From positions 1 to 64,000 of the forward strand of contig CAVRIG010000008.1 in assembly GCA_963721175.1 (NCBI GenBank): a DNA stretch of 64,000 nt, written 5' to 3'. This document shows, piece after piece, positions 26,143 through 35,424 of the stretch. Under the pieces are notes generated by a model. The model was not told where the DNA came from and did no database searches. It was given only the letters and a program-made list of their open reading frames with translations. Every line of letters begins with the position of its first letter. Within the stretch, counting starts at the first letter, position 1. Source of the stretch: Aliishimia sp963721175. GTDB lineage: Bacteria > Pseudomonadota > Alphaproteobacteria > Rhodobacterales > Rhodobacteraceae. A program made the translations under genes and the position numbers.

Positions 26143-26553
26143 TTACCGATCCGCTTCCAGATCGGAATCCCGGCAAAACTGGATCGCATGACCGATCAGA
26201 AGCGTGGCACCCTCCTCGCGGATCGACAGGCTGACGAGATCCTTTGTCGTTTCAGTCTCCGTCAGCGAGAAAGAGACCCCGCGCACCCCGCTCGCCGTGC
26301 GCGCGGGTCCGAAGCCCCGCGAGAGATAGAGCCGGCCGTCCGTGCGGCCGAGGTCGAACTGCGCGTGGAAGGCGGCGGCGCACCAATAGGTTCGCGCGCC
26401 CAAGCTCTGGCCTTCGATGACTTCGAACTCGGTGGCCGAGATCGGGTTAACCTGCAGCTCCGGCACGAAGAGCGAGGCTTTCACGTTCGCCATCGCGGCG
26501 CTGCCGAAGACCACGCCTGCGCAGATGACAGCCAATGTTTTCGAGTGCTTCAT
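26143..26553 (-). CDS. Secreted protein of unknown function
   Basis: A 136-residue protein with a Sec signal peptide (MKHSKTLAVICAGVVFGSAAMA, cleavage likely after AMA). The mature part is soluble with two Cys (TYWCAAAF and IQFCRDSD) that could form a disulfide. I recognise the general pattern seen in Rhodobacterales but no named domain. ATG 26553 is chosen for the signal peptide; the frame is open further upstream without sense. The gene is convergent with the formate dehydrogenase gene. Confidence 0.7.
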   Translation of the reverse strand: MKHSKTLAVICAGVVFGSAAMANVKASLFVPELQVNPISATEFEVIEGQSLGARTYWCAAAFHAQFDLGRTDGRLYLSRGFGPARTASGVRGVSFSLTETETTKDLVSLSIREEGATLLIGHAIQFCRDSDLEADR

Positions 26554-26947
26554 GTCCGGTTCCTTCGCTGCGTCTTTGTGAACCCCGGTCCTCGCTTCAT
26601 GCCTTGGACGACCGGCAGCATGGCTTGGAAGTAGACCGTGCGCGCAAAAGGCAAAGTCACGCCGGCCGGTCACAATGTCGCGCGTCTCTTCCGGATGCCT
26701 CAGGACGCTGGCGAAGGTCATGCGCCTGAAAAGCGCCCAAGCCGTTCGCGAGCCGGAACGTGCTTCATTGCCAGGTTGAGTTGCATCCGATTTCGCCCAG
26801 ATCACACAAATAAAAATTAGGTCAACTGCGCCCCTAGTCCGGCAAGAGGTACGCTGTTGAAGCACATCAATCTGGCCTAACTTCGGGACGCTCCAGCCAA
26901 GCTGACCTCATCGACAGGCGATAATTGGTTCATCCTGAACAACGATG
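26554..26947. other. Intergenic region with no gene
   Basis: About 390 bases between the secreted protein gene and an IS remnant. The part around 26800-26830 is AT-rich and unlike the coding regions. No terminator, repeat or convincing frame seen. It may mark the border of inserted DNA because an IS fragment begins at its right end. Confidence 0.4.
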
Positions 26948-27205
26948 TCAGGCGGCGATTTGCAGTGCCTGAGGGCTGCCAGCGCCCCGCGTGAACCCTC
27001 GGAGAAGTGCGGCCAGCCAGACGAGCTGGCGCAAAATGACCCTCAGATGGCGCAGGATCATGCGGATGTTGTGATCACAGCCGCACAGGACCGCGAAGAG
27101 CGCGTCGCCTGTCGTTCCCTTGAGCGGGCATCGGGTCAGGCGGCCGTCGGTCTTCATATGGCCGATCATCGGCTCGATCATTGCCCGGCAGGTGATTGCG
27201 AGCAA
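26948..27205 (-). mobile_element. IS5-family transposase, C-terminal fragment
   Basis: The last 80 or so residues of an IS5-type transposase: RAMIEPMIGHMKTDGRLTRC, PLKGTTGDALFAVLCGCDHN and IRMILRHLR are the conserved DDE C-terminal E-helix region (the IEPMIGHMK block carries the catalytic Glu). The N-terminal part and the two Asp residues are missing; the fragment breaks at about 27205 into the neighbouring ORF. It is inactive. Confidence 0.8.
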
Positions 27206-27591
27206 TCACCGAGAGGGGCGCTGCGTCGTCGCAGCAGTTTCGCGATCGTCCTTGTGACGCCGCGCCGGGCGCCGCTGATGACTTCACCGCCGGCGGTGGG
27301 GTCAATCCCTCTGTGGACAATACCGTTTCTGAGTTCTCGAAGATAGCCTAACACGTCAACGCCCGACAACTCTGGCGTCTTCAAGGTGTCCTCCAAGTGT
27401 TCCTTGAAGCCCTTTACGGGGCGCTCATGAATGATGTCGATCACTGACAACAAGTCGGTGATGTAAAGCGAGTGATACATTCGCATTTGAAAAAGGTCCG
27501 CTGGCGGGCGAAATGAGACGATTTTTCCTGCGGCCAGTTCCATGCACTCGAGATGCCAAGAAATGCTACTCACAAAGTCTTCGTTGTTCAT
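27178..27591 (-). CDS. Hypothetical protein with a HEPN-like RNxxxH motif, C-terminus replaced by IS junction
   Basis: Begins at ATG 27591 (MNNEDFVSSIS; an earlier ATG at 27630 is possible). It is a helical protein with YHSLYITDLLSVIDIIHERPVK and then YLRELRNGIVHRGIDP. RNGIVH fits the R-N-x3-H signature of HEPN domains, found in toxins, RNases and abortive-infection proteins, but the same pattern also occurs in proteins with no such role. After about GGEVISGARRG the sequence runs into the IS5 fragment, so the native C-terminus is probably lost. I do not recognise the full family. Confidence 0.5.
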   Translation of the reverse strand: MNNEDFVSSISWHLECMELAAGKIVSFRPPADLFQMRMYHSLYITDLLSVIDIIHERPVKGFKEHLEDTLKTPELSGVDVLGYLRELRNGIVHRGIDPTAGGEVISGARRGVTRTIAKLLRRRSAPLGDCSQSPAGQ

Positions 27592-27648
27592 TGATCGTCT
27601 CTTTGCCGCAGTCTGAGCCCTTTCCGCCACTTGTTCCGGGCGGGGTCT

Positions 27649-29051
27649 TTACACGGTCTCCGCGGCCTTCAGCATGTCATTGGCCTTCAACTCCGCATAG
27701 GTCGCGTCCAGTGCGTGACGGGCGCGGGTGGCCAGCATGCCGATTTCCTCGGGTGAAATGACCAGCGGAGGCGAGAGGACCATGCGGTCGCCGACATGGC
27801 GCATGACGAGGTTGTGCTTGAAGCATTGCTCGCGGCAGATGAGGCCCACGGTGCCTCGGTCGGAGGCGAACGTCGCGCGGGTTGTCTTGTCGGGGGTAAG
27901 GGCGAGGGAGCCCATCAGGCCGACCATCTGCGTATCGCCGACGATCGGGTGGTCGCCAAGCGCATGCCAGGCCTTGGCCATCGCCGGGGCGGCGACTTCG
28001 CGCACGTGGCCCAGGATGTTCTCCTCCTCCAGGATGCGGATGTTCTCGAGCGCCACCGCGCAGGCGACTGGGTGGCCGGAATAGGTGTAGCCGTGCGCGA
28101 AATCGTCGGCGTCCATGACCTTCGCCACCCGGTCGGAGACGATGCAGGCGCTGATCGGCTGGTAGCCGGAACTCATTCCCTTGGCGCAGGTCATGATGTC
28201 GGGCTCGATCCCAAAGGTCTGGACCCGAACCAGTTGCCGGTGCGGCCGAAGCCGCAGATGACCTCGTCGGCGATCAGCAGGATGCCGTGTTCGCGGCAGA
28301 TGCGCTGGATCTCGGGCCAATAGGTGTCGGGCGGGACGATGACGCCGCCCGCGCCCTGAATCGGCTCCCCGATGAAGGCGGCGATGCGGTCTGCCCCGTG
28401 TTCCTCGATCACTGCCTGCAGCTGGCGGGCAGTGGCGAGGCCGAATTCCTCCGGCGTCATGTCGCCGCCCTCGGCCCACCAGTTGGGCTGGTCGATATGG
28501 AGGATATCGGGGATCGGCATCGAGTTCACGTCGTGCATGTAGGCCATGCCGCCCAGCGACCCGGACCCGATCGAAGAACCGTGGTAGGCATTCTTGCGGG
28601 AGACGATGATGCTGCGCTCGGGTTGGCCCTGCCGCGCCCAGTAGGTGCGCACCAGCCGGATGTTGGTGTCGTTGGCGTCCGAGCCGGAATTGCCGAAGAA
28701 CACGTGGTTGAGGTCTCCCGGCGCCAGCTCCGCCAGCTTCTGCGCGAGGGCGATCGCGGGCACGTGCGTGGTCTGGAAGAAGGTGTTGTAGTAGGGCAGT
28801 TCGCGCATCTGCCGCGCGGCGGCCTCGACCAGTTCCTCGCGTCCGTAGCCGACGTTGACGCACCAGAGGCCCGCCATGCCGTCGAGGATCTCGGTGCCTT
28901 CGCTGTCGGTGAGGAATACGCCCCTGGCCCGGGTGATGACCCGCGCGCCCTTCTCACGCAACGCGTCGTTGGAGGAGAAGGGGTGCATGTGGTGGGCCGC
29001 GTCGATCGCCTGCAGTTCGGCGGTGGGCAGGTGGTTGGTGATCTTGTTCAT
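27649..29051 (-). CDS. Class III PLP aminotransferase (putrescine/omega-amino type), frameshifted
   Basis: The N-terminal half from ATG 29051 (MNKITNHLPTAEL) has GMAGLWCVNVGYGREELVEA, FFGNSGSDANDTNIRL (PLP phosphate site), AYHGSS and LIADEVICGFGRTG (the Asp that binds the PLP ring nitrogen). The C-terminal half is in another frame, with CAKGMSSGYQPISAC (Schiff-base Lys) and HGYTYSGHPVACAVALENI. A missing C near 28220-28226 explains the shift. The corrected protein is about 467 residues. It resembles putrescine-pyruvate aminotransferases, and its place beside potFGHI and a flavin oxidase supports a polyamine role. Confidence 0.85.
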
Positions 29052-29086
29052 CGGGGCGGCTCCTAGTTCCGGGCGGGTGCAGGATA

Positions 29087-29095
29087 TGATCAAAT
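29087..29095. promoter_or_regulatory. TGATCAAAT motif upstream of the aminotransferase gene
   Basis: TGATCAAAT lies 36 bp before the aminotransferase ATG and touches the end of the GntR gene. The same nine bases occur at 29875-29883, upstream of potF. Both genes flank the GntR regulator, so this is a candidate operator. A 9-base match could be chance. Confidence 0.35.
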
Positions 29096-29808
29096 CATTC
29101 CGCGTCAATCGAATCGCTGAATTCCAGCACCAGCTTCATGCCTTGCTCCACGTCCTCGCGCATCGCGGTGGCCGCGGCGTCCGCATCGCGCGCCTCGAGC
29201 GCCGCCAGGATCTCCGCGTGTTTGTCCGGCAGGTTCAGCGTTCCGAAGCGTCCGCAAATCACCCGCATCGACGGCCCGAAGCCGAGCCAGAGCCGTTCGA
29301 CGACGTCCGACAGCATGGGCGCATTCGCGGACGCGAAAAGCCCGGTGTGAAAGCGATAGTTGTGACCGAGGTATCCCGGAACATCTCCCTGGCGGATCGC
29401 CGCGTTCAGATGCGTGTCGGTCGATCTGAGCCGGTCGATGTCGCGTCGCGTGATCATACCTGCGGCGCGGCGGGCCAATTCGGGTTCCAGCGTGGACCGC
29501 AGGAACAACACTTCCTCCGCGCGTGCCCGCGTCAGCCTCGGCACGATCAGACGTCGGTTGCCCAGCATCTCCACCGCACCTTCGGATGTCAGGCGTCGAA
29601 GCGCCTCGCGCACCGGAGTCATTCCGTCGCCGGTCCGGTCGACAAGCCCCTGGATGGTGAGCGACTGACCCGGTGCGAATTCGCCGAACAGCAAGCCTTC
29701 GCGCAGGCGCCGGTATGCGTGCAGGTGCGCCGGGGTCTTGCCCGAATCTGGGATCGCGGGATCTGCGGAATTTTCAAGCAGCGATATCGTTGTGGCCATC
29801 GAGTTCAT
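29095..29808 (-). CDS. GntR-family (FCD domain) transcriptional regulator
   Basis: A 237-residue regulator. The N-terminal winged helix is at about residues 25-90 (YRRLREGLLFGEFAPGQSLT, LVDRTGDGMTPVREALRRLTSEGAVE). The FCD effector domain follows with EEVLFLRSTLEPELARRAA, HNYRFHTGLF (metal/ligand His) and DKHAEILAALEARD. It sits between the aminotransferase gene and the divergent potF operon and is probably their repressor, responding to a polyamine or derived acid (inference). The start is taken at ATG 29808; 29799 is possible. Confidence 0.88.
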   Translation of the reverse strand: MNSMATTISLLENSADPAIPDSGKTPAHLHAYRRLREGLLFGEFAPGQSLTIQGLVDRTGDGMTPVREALRRLTSEGAVEMLGNRRLIVPRLTRARAEEVLFLRSTLEPELARRAAGMITRRDIDRLRSTDTHLNAAIRQGDVPGYLGHNYRFHTGLFASANAPMLSDVVERLWLGFGPSMRVICGRFGTLNLPDKHAEILAALEARDADAAATAMREDVEQGMKLVLEFSDSIDAE

Positions 29809-29874
29809 CGTACATCCTTGCACCGGCGCGTGCTGCATGAAAGCATGAAACATATTGCCGCTGAAGGCAAAACT

Positions 29875-29883
29875 TGATCAAAT
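29875..29883. promoter_or_regulatory. TGATCAAAT motif upstream of potF
   Basis: Second copy of the nine-base motif found at 29087-29095, 46 bp before the potF ATG in the GntR-potF divergent region. Candidate operator for the GntR regulator. Confidence 0.35.
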
Positions 29884-29928
29884 AACCCGAGCCCAGACAA
29901 AAACCGGGCCGAAGAACGGGAGTAACAC

Positions 29929-31017
29929 ATGCAGACACTGAAACTGACCCTGTCCGCGTCGATCCTGGCATTGAGTTCGGTGGCCGCGGCCGCGGAGGAA
30001 GTGCGGGTCTACAACTGGTCCGACTACATCGACGAGGACCTGCTGACCAAGTTCGAGGAAGAGAGCGGCTACGACCTGATCTACGACGTGTTCGACAGCA
30101 ACGAGGTGCTGGAGACGAAGATGCTGGCCGGGTCGTCCGGCTATGACGTGGTGGTGCCGACGGGCACGTTCCTGCAGCGCCAGATCCAGGCGGGCGCATT
30201 CCAGAAGCTCGACAGCTCGCAACTGCCCAACCTCGACAACATGTGGGAGGTGGTCGAGGAACGCACCGTGCAGTACGATCCGGGCAACGAATACTCGATC
30301 AACTACATGTGGGGCACGACCGGCCTTGGCGTGAACGTCGGCAAGGTGACCGAGGTGCTGGGCGAGGACGCGCCGATGAACTCGCTGGAGCTGATCTTCG
30401 ATCCCGAGAACATGGAGAAGCTGGCGGAGTGCGGCGTGCATTTCCTCGACGCGCCGACGGAGATGATCCCCGCCGCGCTGACCTATCTCGGCGAGGATCC
30501 CGACAGCAAGGACGCGGAAGTGCTGGAAAAGGTGGAGCCCGTTCTGATGGGCGTCCGTCCGTACGTGCAGAAGTTCCACAGCTCGGAATACATCAATGCG
30601 CTGGCCAACGGCGACATCTGCGTTGCCTTCGGTTGGTCGGGTGACATCCTCCAGGCCCGCGACCGCGCCGCGGAAGCCGACAACGGCGTAGAGATCGAGT
30701 ATCTCATTCCGAAGGAGGGCGCTCTGATGTGGTTCGACCAGATGGCGGTTCCGGTCGATGCACCGAACCCGGAGGGCGCGCACGCGTTCCTGAACTTCAT
30801 CATGGACCCGCAGAACATGGCGCAGGCTTCGAACTACGTCTATTACGCCAACGGCAACAAGACGAGCCAGGAGTTCCTGAACGAGGACGTGATCGGCGAC
30901 ACGGCGATCTATCCGGACGAGGAGACGCTGGAGAACCTCTACACCGTGACGCCGTACGACGCGCGCACGCAGCGGACCGTCACGCGCATGTGGACCAAGA
31001 TCAAGTCCGGCACCTGA
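29929..31017 (+). CDS. potF: Polyamine ABC transporter periplasmic binding protein
   Basis: A 362-residue solute-binding protein with a Sec signal (about residues 1-22, MQTLKLTLSASILALSSVAA). The mature N-terminus EEVRVYNWSDYIDEDLLTKFEEESG is the standard PotD/PotF start; SGYDVVVPTGTFLQRQI and NYMWGTTGLG follow, and the acidic residues and Trp for amine binding are in WSDY and FGWSGD. It captures putrescine or spermidine in the periplasm. It is first in the potFGHI operon and is separated from potG by a 117-bp gap containing a strong hairpin. The neighbouring aminotransferase and flavin oxidoreductase suggest uptake for catabolism. Confidence 0.93.
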   Translation: MQTLKLTLSASILALSSVAAAAEEVRVYNWSDYIDEDLLTKFEEESGYDLIYDVFDSNEVLETKMLAGSSGYDVVVPTGTFLQRQIQAGAFQKLDSSQLPNLDNMWEVVEERTVQYDPGNEYSINYMWGTTGLGVNVGKVTEVLGEDAPMNSLELIFDPENMEKLAECGVHFLDAPTEMIPAALTYLGEDPDSKDAEVLEKVEPVLMGVRPYVQKFHSSEYINALANGDICVAFGWSGDILQARDRAAEADNGVEIEYLIPKEGALMWFDQMAVPVDAPNPEGAHAFLNFIMDPQNMAQASNYVYYANGNKTSQEFLNEDVIGDTAIYPDEETLENLYTVTPYDARTQRTVTRMWTKIKSGT

Positions 31018-31092
31018 GCAGGTGCGCAACCACCGCAACCCGAAGAGTCTCGTCCCGGTCCTGCGCCGGGGTGTGATGGTTCGTAGCGCTGA

Positions 31093-31115
31093 GGTCCCGG
31101 GGCACGCCCGGGACC
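31093..31115. promoter_or_regulatory. Stem-loop between potF and potG
   Basis: GGTCCCGGG, a 5-base loop and CCCGGGACC form a perfect 9-bp stem with no T-run. It lies in the potF-potG gap. Such hairpins often protect the 3' end of the binding-protein message or reduce read-through, giving more binding protein than membrane components (inference). Confidence 0.55.
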
Positions 31116-31134
31116 GGACCCGCTGAGGGAGAAG

Positions 31135-32262
31135 ATGGCGAACCAGAAAGTATTCGCGCCCTGGGAAGACGCAGGCCAGAAGCCATTGATCCGCTTCCGG
31201 AACGTCACCAAGAAATTCGGCGAGTTCGTCGCGATCGACGATCTGACGCTCGACATCTTCGAAAAGGAATTCTTCGCGCTGCTGGGGCCCTCGGGCTGCG
31301 GGAAGACGACTATGATGCGGATGCTGGCGGGGTTCGAGGAGCCCACGCACGGGATAATCGAGTTGGCCGGGCAGGACATCGCGCATGTGCCTCCGAACGA
31401 GCGTGCGGTGAACATGATGTTCCAGTCCTACGCGCTCTTCCCGCACCTCTCCGTGTGGGAGAACATCGCCTTCGGGCTGAAGCGGGAGCGGCGGGACAAG
31501 GCGTCGATCCAGGCGCGCGTCGACGAGATGTTGAAGCTCACGCGGCTGGAGAAATTCGCGCGTCGCAAGCCGCACCAGATCTCCGGCGGGCAGCGGCAGC
31601 GGGTGGCGCTGGCGCGGTCGCTCGCGAAGGCACCAAAGCTCCTGCTGCTCGACGAGCCGATGGGCGCGCTCGATGCGAAGCTGCGGCAGGACACGCAGTT
31701 CGAGTTGATGGACATCCAGGAAAAGACCGGCACGACCTTTGTCATCGTGACGCACGATCAGGAGGAGGCGATGACAGTCGCCACCCGCATCGCGGTGATG
31801 GACGAAGGGAGGATCGTTCAGGTAGCGACCCCCGACCGGATCTACGAGGCGCCGAATTCGGTCTATGTCGCCGATTTCATCGGGGACGTGAACATCCTCG
31901 AAGGCAAGGTGACACCGGCAGGTGAAGATCTCTACGCGTTGCAATATGCTCAAGGCAGTTCGGTCACTGCGGCCTCGGACAAGCCTTTCACCGACGGACA
32001 GACCGCGCATCTGGCGATCCGGCCGGAAAAGGTCGCGATCCACAATGCGCAGCCCAAGGGCGTGGACAATCTGGTGAAGGGGCGCGTGCTCGACATCGCC
32101 TATCTCGGCAATCTCTCCACATATCACGTGGAACTGCCGGGCGGTCAGGTCATCAAGGCGCAGACCGCCAACACCCGCCGTCTGGCCCGGCGCGACATCA
32201 CTTGGGACGACGCGGTCTGGCTCAGCTGGACCAAGACCGCCGGAGTGCTGCTGGAGCAATGA
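31135..32262 (+). CDS. potG: Polyamine ABC transporter ATP-binding protein
   Basis: A 375-residue ABC ATPase. Walker A is GPSGCGKTT (about residue 50), the Q-loop MFQSYALFPH, the signature ISGGQRQRVALARSLA, Walker B LLLLDEPMGALDAKLR and the H-loop VIVTHDQEEAM. A C-terminal TOBE-type regulatory domain follows (LAIRPEKVAI). It energises the PotF/H/I importer. GAGGGAGA lies before ATG 31135. The stop overlaps potH (ATGA). Confidence 0.94.
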   Translation: MANQKVFAPWEDAGQKPLIRFRNVTKKFGEFVAIDDLTLDIFEKEFFALLGPSGCGKTTMMRMLAGFEEPTHGIIELAGQDIAHVPPNERAVNMMFQSYALFPHLSVWENIAFGLKRERRDKASIQARVDEMLKLTRLEKFARRKPHQISGGQRQRVALARSLAKAPKLLLLDEPMGALDAKLRQDTQFELMDIQEKTGTTFVIVTHDQEEAMTVATRIAVMDEGRIVQVATPDRIYEAPNSVYVADFIGDVNILEGKVTPAGEDLYALQYAQGSSVTAASDKPFTDGQTAHLAIRPEKVAIHNAQPKGVDNLVKGRVLDIAYLGNLSTYHVELPGGQVIKAQTANTRRLARRDITWDDAVWLSWTKTAGVLLEQ

Positions 32263-33135
32263 GACGCGCGCTGCTCATCGCGGTTCCCTACGCCTGGCTG
32301 CTGGCGCTGTTCCTGATCCCCTTCGTGATCGTCTTCAAGATCTCGCTGTCGGACATCGCGCTGGCCATCCCGCCCTATGAGCCGACGATGGAGGATCGGC
32401 CTGGCGCAACTCATCGCCGGGCTCGATTTCGAGAATTTCGTCTTTCTGACGCAGGACGATCTCTACTGGAAGGCGTACCTGTCGTCGCTCTGGATCGCGG
32501 CGATGTCGACGCTGATCACGCTCGCAGTGGGCTATCCGATTGCCTACGCCATGGCCCGCGCGCCGGAGCAGTGGCGGCCGACGCTGATGATGCTGGTGAT
32601 CCTGCCCTTCTGGACCTCGTTCCTGATCCGTGTCTACGCGTGGATCGGGATCCTGTCGACCGAAGGCTACCTGAACCAGCTTCTGCTTTGGATCGGCGTG
32701 ATCTCCCAGCCGCTGACGATCCTCAACACGCCGACCGCGGTCTATATCGGGATCGTCTATACCTACCTGCCGTTCATGATCCTGCCGATCTACGCCGCGC
32801 TCGACCGGATGGACGGGTCGCTGATCGAGGCCGCGGAGGATCTGGGCTGCTCGCGGCTCTCGGCGTTCTGGCTGGTCACCTGGCCGTTGTCGCGCAATGG
32901 CGTGATCGCGGGCTCGTTCCTGGTCTTCATCCCTGCGCTGGGGGAGTTCGTGATCCCGTCGCTGCTGGGCGGGTCCGACACGCTGATGATCGGCAAGGTG
33001 CTGTGGGAGGAGTTCTTCAACAACCGCGACTGGCCGGTGGCGAGCGCGGTCGCGGTGATCCTGCTCCTGATCCTGGTCATTCCGATCGTGCTCTTCCAGA
33101 TGAACCAGCAGAAACAGGCGGAGGCCGAGGGATGA
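32259..33135 (+). CDS. potH: Polyamine ABC transporter permease, frameshifted
   Basis: Starts at ATG 32259 with MRRALLIAVPYAWLLALFL, a first helix. The frame changes near 32390-32400 (after PPYEPTMED), where one extra base or two missing bases fit. It continues as LAQLIAGLDFENFVFL, the inner-membrane permease helices and the coupling (EAA) loop LIEAAEDLGCSRLSAFWLVTWPL, to the stop at 33135. About 292 residues when corrected. It forms the membrane channel with PotI. It overlaps potG and potI by four bases at each end. Confidence 0.85.
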
Positions 33136-33949
33136 GGCTGTCGCGGTTCAACGTCGTGTCGCTGACGCTGGGCTTCGCGTTCCTCTACCTGCCGATGCTG
33201 ATCCTGATCATCTACAGCTTCAACGAATCGCAAGCTGGTGACGGTCTGGGCCGGGTTCTCGACGAAATGGTACGGCGAGCTGGTTCAGAACGAGCAGTTC
33301 CTCGATGCCGCCTGGGTCACGCTGCAGGTCGCTGTCATGTCCTCGACCATCGCGACGGTGCTGGGCACGATGGCGGCGCATGTGCTGGTGCGCGGCGGGC
33401 GGTTCTGGGGACGGACGCTGTTTTCCGGCATGATCTACGCCCCGCTCGTCATGCCGGAGGTGATCACGGGCCTGTCGCTGCTGCTGCTCTTCATCGGGAT
33501 CGGTCTCGACCGCGGGATCCTCACCATCGTGCTCGCGCATACCACGTTCTCGATGTGCTTCGTGTCGGTCGTGGTCTCCTCGCGGCTTGTTGAGTTTCGA
33601 CCGGTCGCTGGAGGAGGCGGCGCTGGATCTGGGCTGCACGCCGCTGCAGGCGTTCCGGCTGGTGACGCTGCCGATCATCGCGCCGGCGGTGATTTCGGGC
33701 TGGCTGCTGGCATTCACGCTGTCGCTCGACGATCTGGTGATCGCGTCCTTTACCTCCGGCCCGTCGGCGACGACGCTGCCGATGAAGATCTGGTCGTCGG
33801 TCCGGCTCGGCGTCAGTCCGGAGATCAACGCGCTCTCCACCATCCTGATCGGCCTGGTGACGATCGGGGTGATCACCGCGTCGCTCGCCTCCAAGCAGGC
33901 GAGCCTGCGCCGCCAGCGCGAGGAGCAAGCGGCCGCGCGCGCCGCATGA
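33132..33949 (+). CDS. potI: Polyamine ABC transporter permease, two frameshifts
   Basis: ATG 33132 begins MRLSRFNVVSLTLGFAFLYLP. An extra C near 33230 (TCGCAAGCTG for TCGAAGCTG) disrupts NESKLVTVWAGFSTKWY, and an extra T near 33593 (GAGTTTCGAC for GAGTTCGAC) disrupts VEFDRSLEEAALDLG, the EAA coupling loop. Corrected, it is a normal permease of about 272 residues ending in a basic tail and the stop at 33949. Both lesions sit in or beside short homopolymers, which favours sequencing error. The stop overlaps the next ATG. Confidence 0.85.
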
Positions 33950-35265
33950 GGCGCATCTTCGGAGCCCATGCCTATGGCGATGCGCCCCGCGCGGGGTGCT
34001 GGTGGGACGAGACCTGCGACCTGCCGGACTGTCCGCCGCTTGACGGAGATGTCCGCTGCGATGTGGCGATCGTGGGGGCTGGGTTCACCGGGCTCAACGC
34101 GGCGCTGGAACTGGCCCATGGCGGCGCGGATGTCGTGGTGCTGGATGCCAGATCCCCGGGCTGGGGCGCTTCGGGTCGAAACGGTGGGTTCTGTTGCCTC
34201 GGCGGTGGGAAGCTGGAGGACGATGCGCTCGACCGCCGTTATGGCCGCGAGGGACGGCTGGAATGGCGCGCCGCGGAAATGGCTGCCATCGCGCAGGTGG
34301 CCGGTTTCCTGGAGCGGACCGGAACGGATGCGGATGTGCATTCCGACGGAGAGGTCTGGCTGGCGCACCGCGTGCGGCAGATGCGCGACATCGATGCCGC
34401 GGCTGCGCGCGTGGAGGAGAATTACGGCGTAGCGGCGGATGTGATCGCTGCGGACGCGCTCGGCGACCGGGGCATGATCGGGGGATTTCACGGCGGGCTC
34501 GGCGTCCCCTTGGGCTTCGCGCTCAACCCGCGCAAATACGTGGCAGCGCTTCTGCACGAGGCCCTGAAGCTGGGCGTTCGGATCCATTCCCGCGCCGGCG
34601 TGACCGGCATGGCGCGAAACTCCGGGGAATGGCACCTGCGGGTCGGGCCGCACGGCGTTCGGGCGACGCAGGTTCTGGTCGCCACTAACGGTTATTCATC
34701 GGAGGATGTGCCGGCGTGGCTCGCCGGCCGCTACATGCCCGCGCAGTCGAGCGTCGTCGTGTCCCGGCCGCTGACGCAGGCGGAGCTGGAGGCGCAGGGA
34801 TGGACCAGCCGCCAGATGTGCTACGACAGCCGCAACCTGCTCCACTATTTCCGCCTGATGCCGGACAACCGGATGCTCTTCGGGATGCGCGGCGGGCTTG
34901 CCGCGTCGCCCGCGTCCGAAGCGAGGGCCCGTGCCCGGGTCAGCCGCGATTTCCGGACCATGTTCCCCGCCTGGCGGCAAGTGGAGCTGACGCATTACTG
35001 GTCGGGCATGGTCTGCCTCGCGCGGGGCTATTTGCCCTATGTGGGCCCGGTCGAGGGGCAACCGGGGCTCTGGTGCGCGATGTGCTATCACGGCAATGGC
35101 GTGTCGATGGGCAGCCACTCGGGCAAGCTCGCGGCCCAGGCCATGGGCGGCCGCGACATGCGCCCGCAGGCGTTGCGCGGACCGTTCGAGCGGTTCCCAT
35201 TGGGGCGCGCGCGGCGGACGCTGATGCTGCCGGCCTACGTCGCCTTTGCGCTGGGGGACCTGTAG
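33946..35265 (+). CDS. FAD-dependent oxidoreductase (gamma-glutamylputrescine oxidase-like, DAO family)
   Basis: A 439-residue DAO-type flavoprotein, starting at ATG 33946 in ATGA overlap with potI. Visible motifs are CDVAIVGAGFTGLNAALELA (Rossmann fold), GWGASGRNGGFC (FAD contact found in PuuB/OrdL-like proteins), and the closing CYHGNGVSMGSHSGKLAAQ. PuuB-type enzymes oxidise gamma-glutamylputrescine or related amines to aldehydes with peroxide release. The operon position after the polyamine importer fits that role, although no gamma-glutamyl-putrescine synthetase is present here. Confidence 0.87.
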   Translation: MRRIFGAHAYGDAPRAGCWWDETCDLPDCPPLDGDVRCDVAIVGAGFTGLNAALELAHGGADVVVLDARSPGWGASGRNGGFCCLGGGKLEDDALDRRYGREGRLEWRAAEMAAIAQVAGFLERTGTDADVHSDGEVWLAHRVRQMRDIDAAAARVEENYGVAADVIAADALGDRGMIGGFHGGLGVPLGFALNPRKYVAALLHEALKLGVRIHSRAGVTGMARNSGEWHLRVGPHGVRATQVLVATNGYSSEDVPAWLAGRYMPAQSSVVVSRPLTQAELEAQGWTSRQMCYDSRNLLHYFRLMPDNRMLFGMRGGLAASPASEARARARVSRDFRTMFPAWRQVELTHYWSGMVCLARGYLPYVGPVEGQPGLWCAMCYHGNGVSMGSHSGKLAAQAMGGRDMRPQALRGPFERFPLGRARRTLMLPAYVAFALGDL

Positions 35266-35424
35266 CGCGGAAGCACGACAGGGCGGACCGCGGTGCAGTT
35301 TGCGGCCATCTTCGAAACGCTCATGACCGCGGCAAACTTGTCAAAGCACATCGTCGCCCATACGCTTGTCCTGAACGTGGCTAACGACACCACCGTCGCA
35401 TCGTTGACCTGGAGGACAGCTGCC

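Noticed and set aside
29878..32259. 793-codon minus-strand frame opposite potF and potG
   Set aside because: Antisense shadow of the clear potF and potG genes; His- and Arg-rich nonsense.
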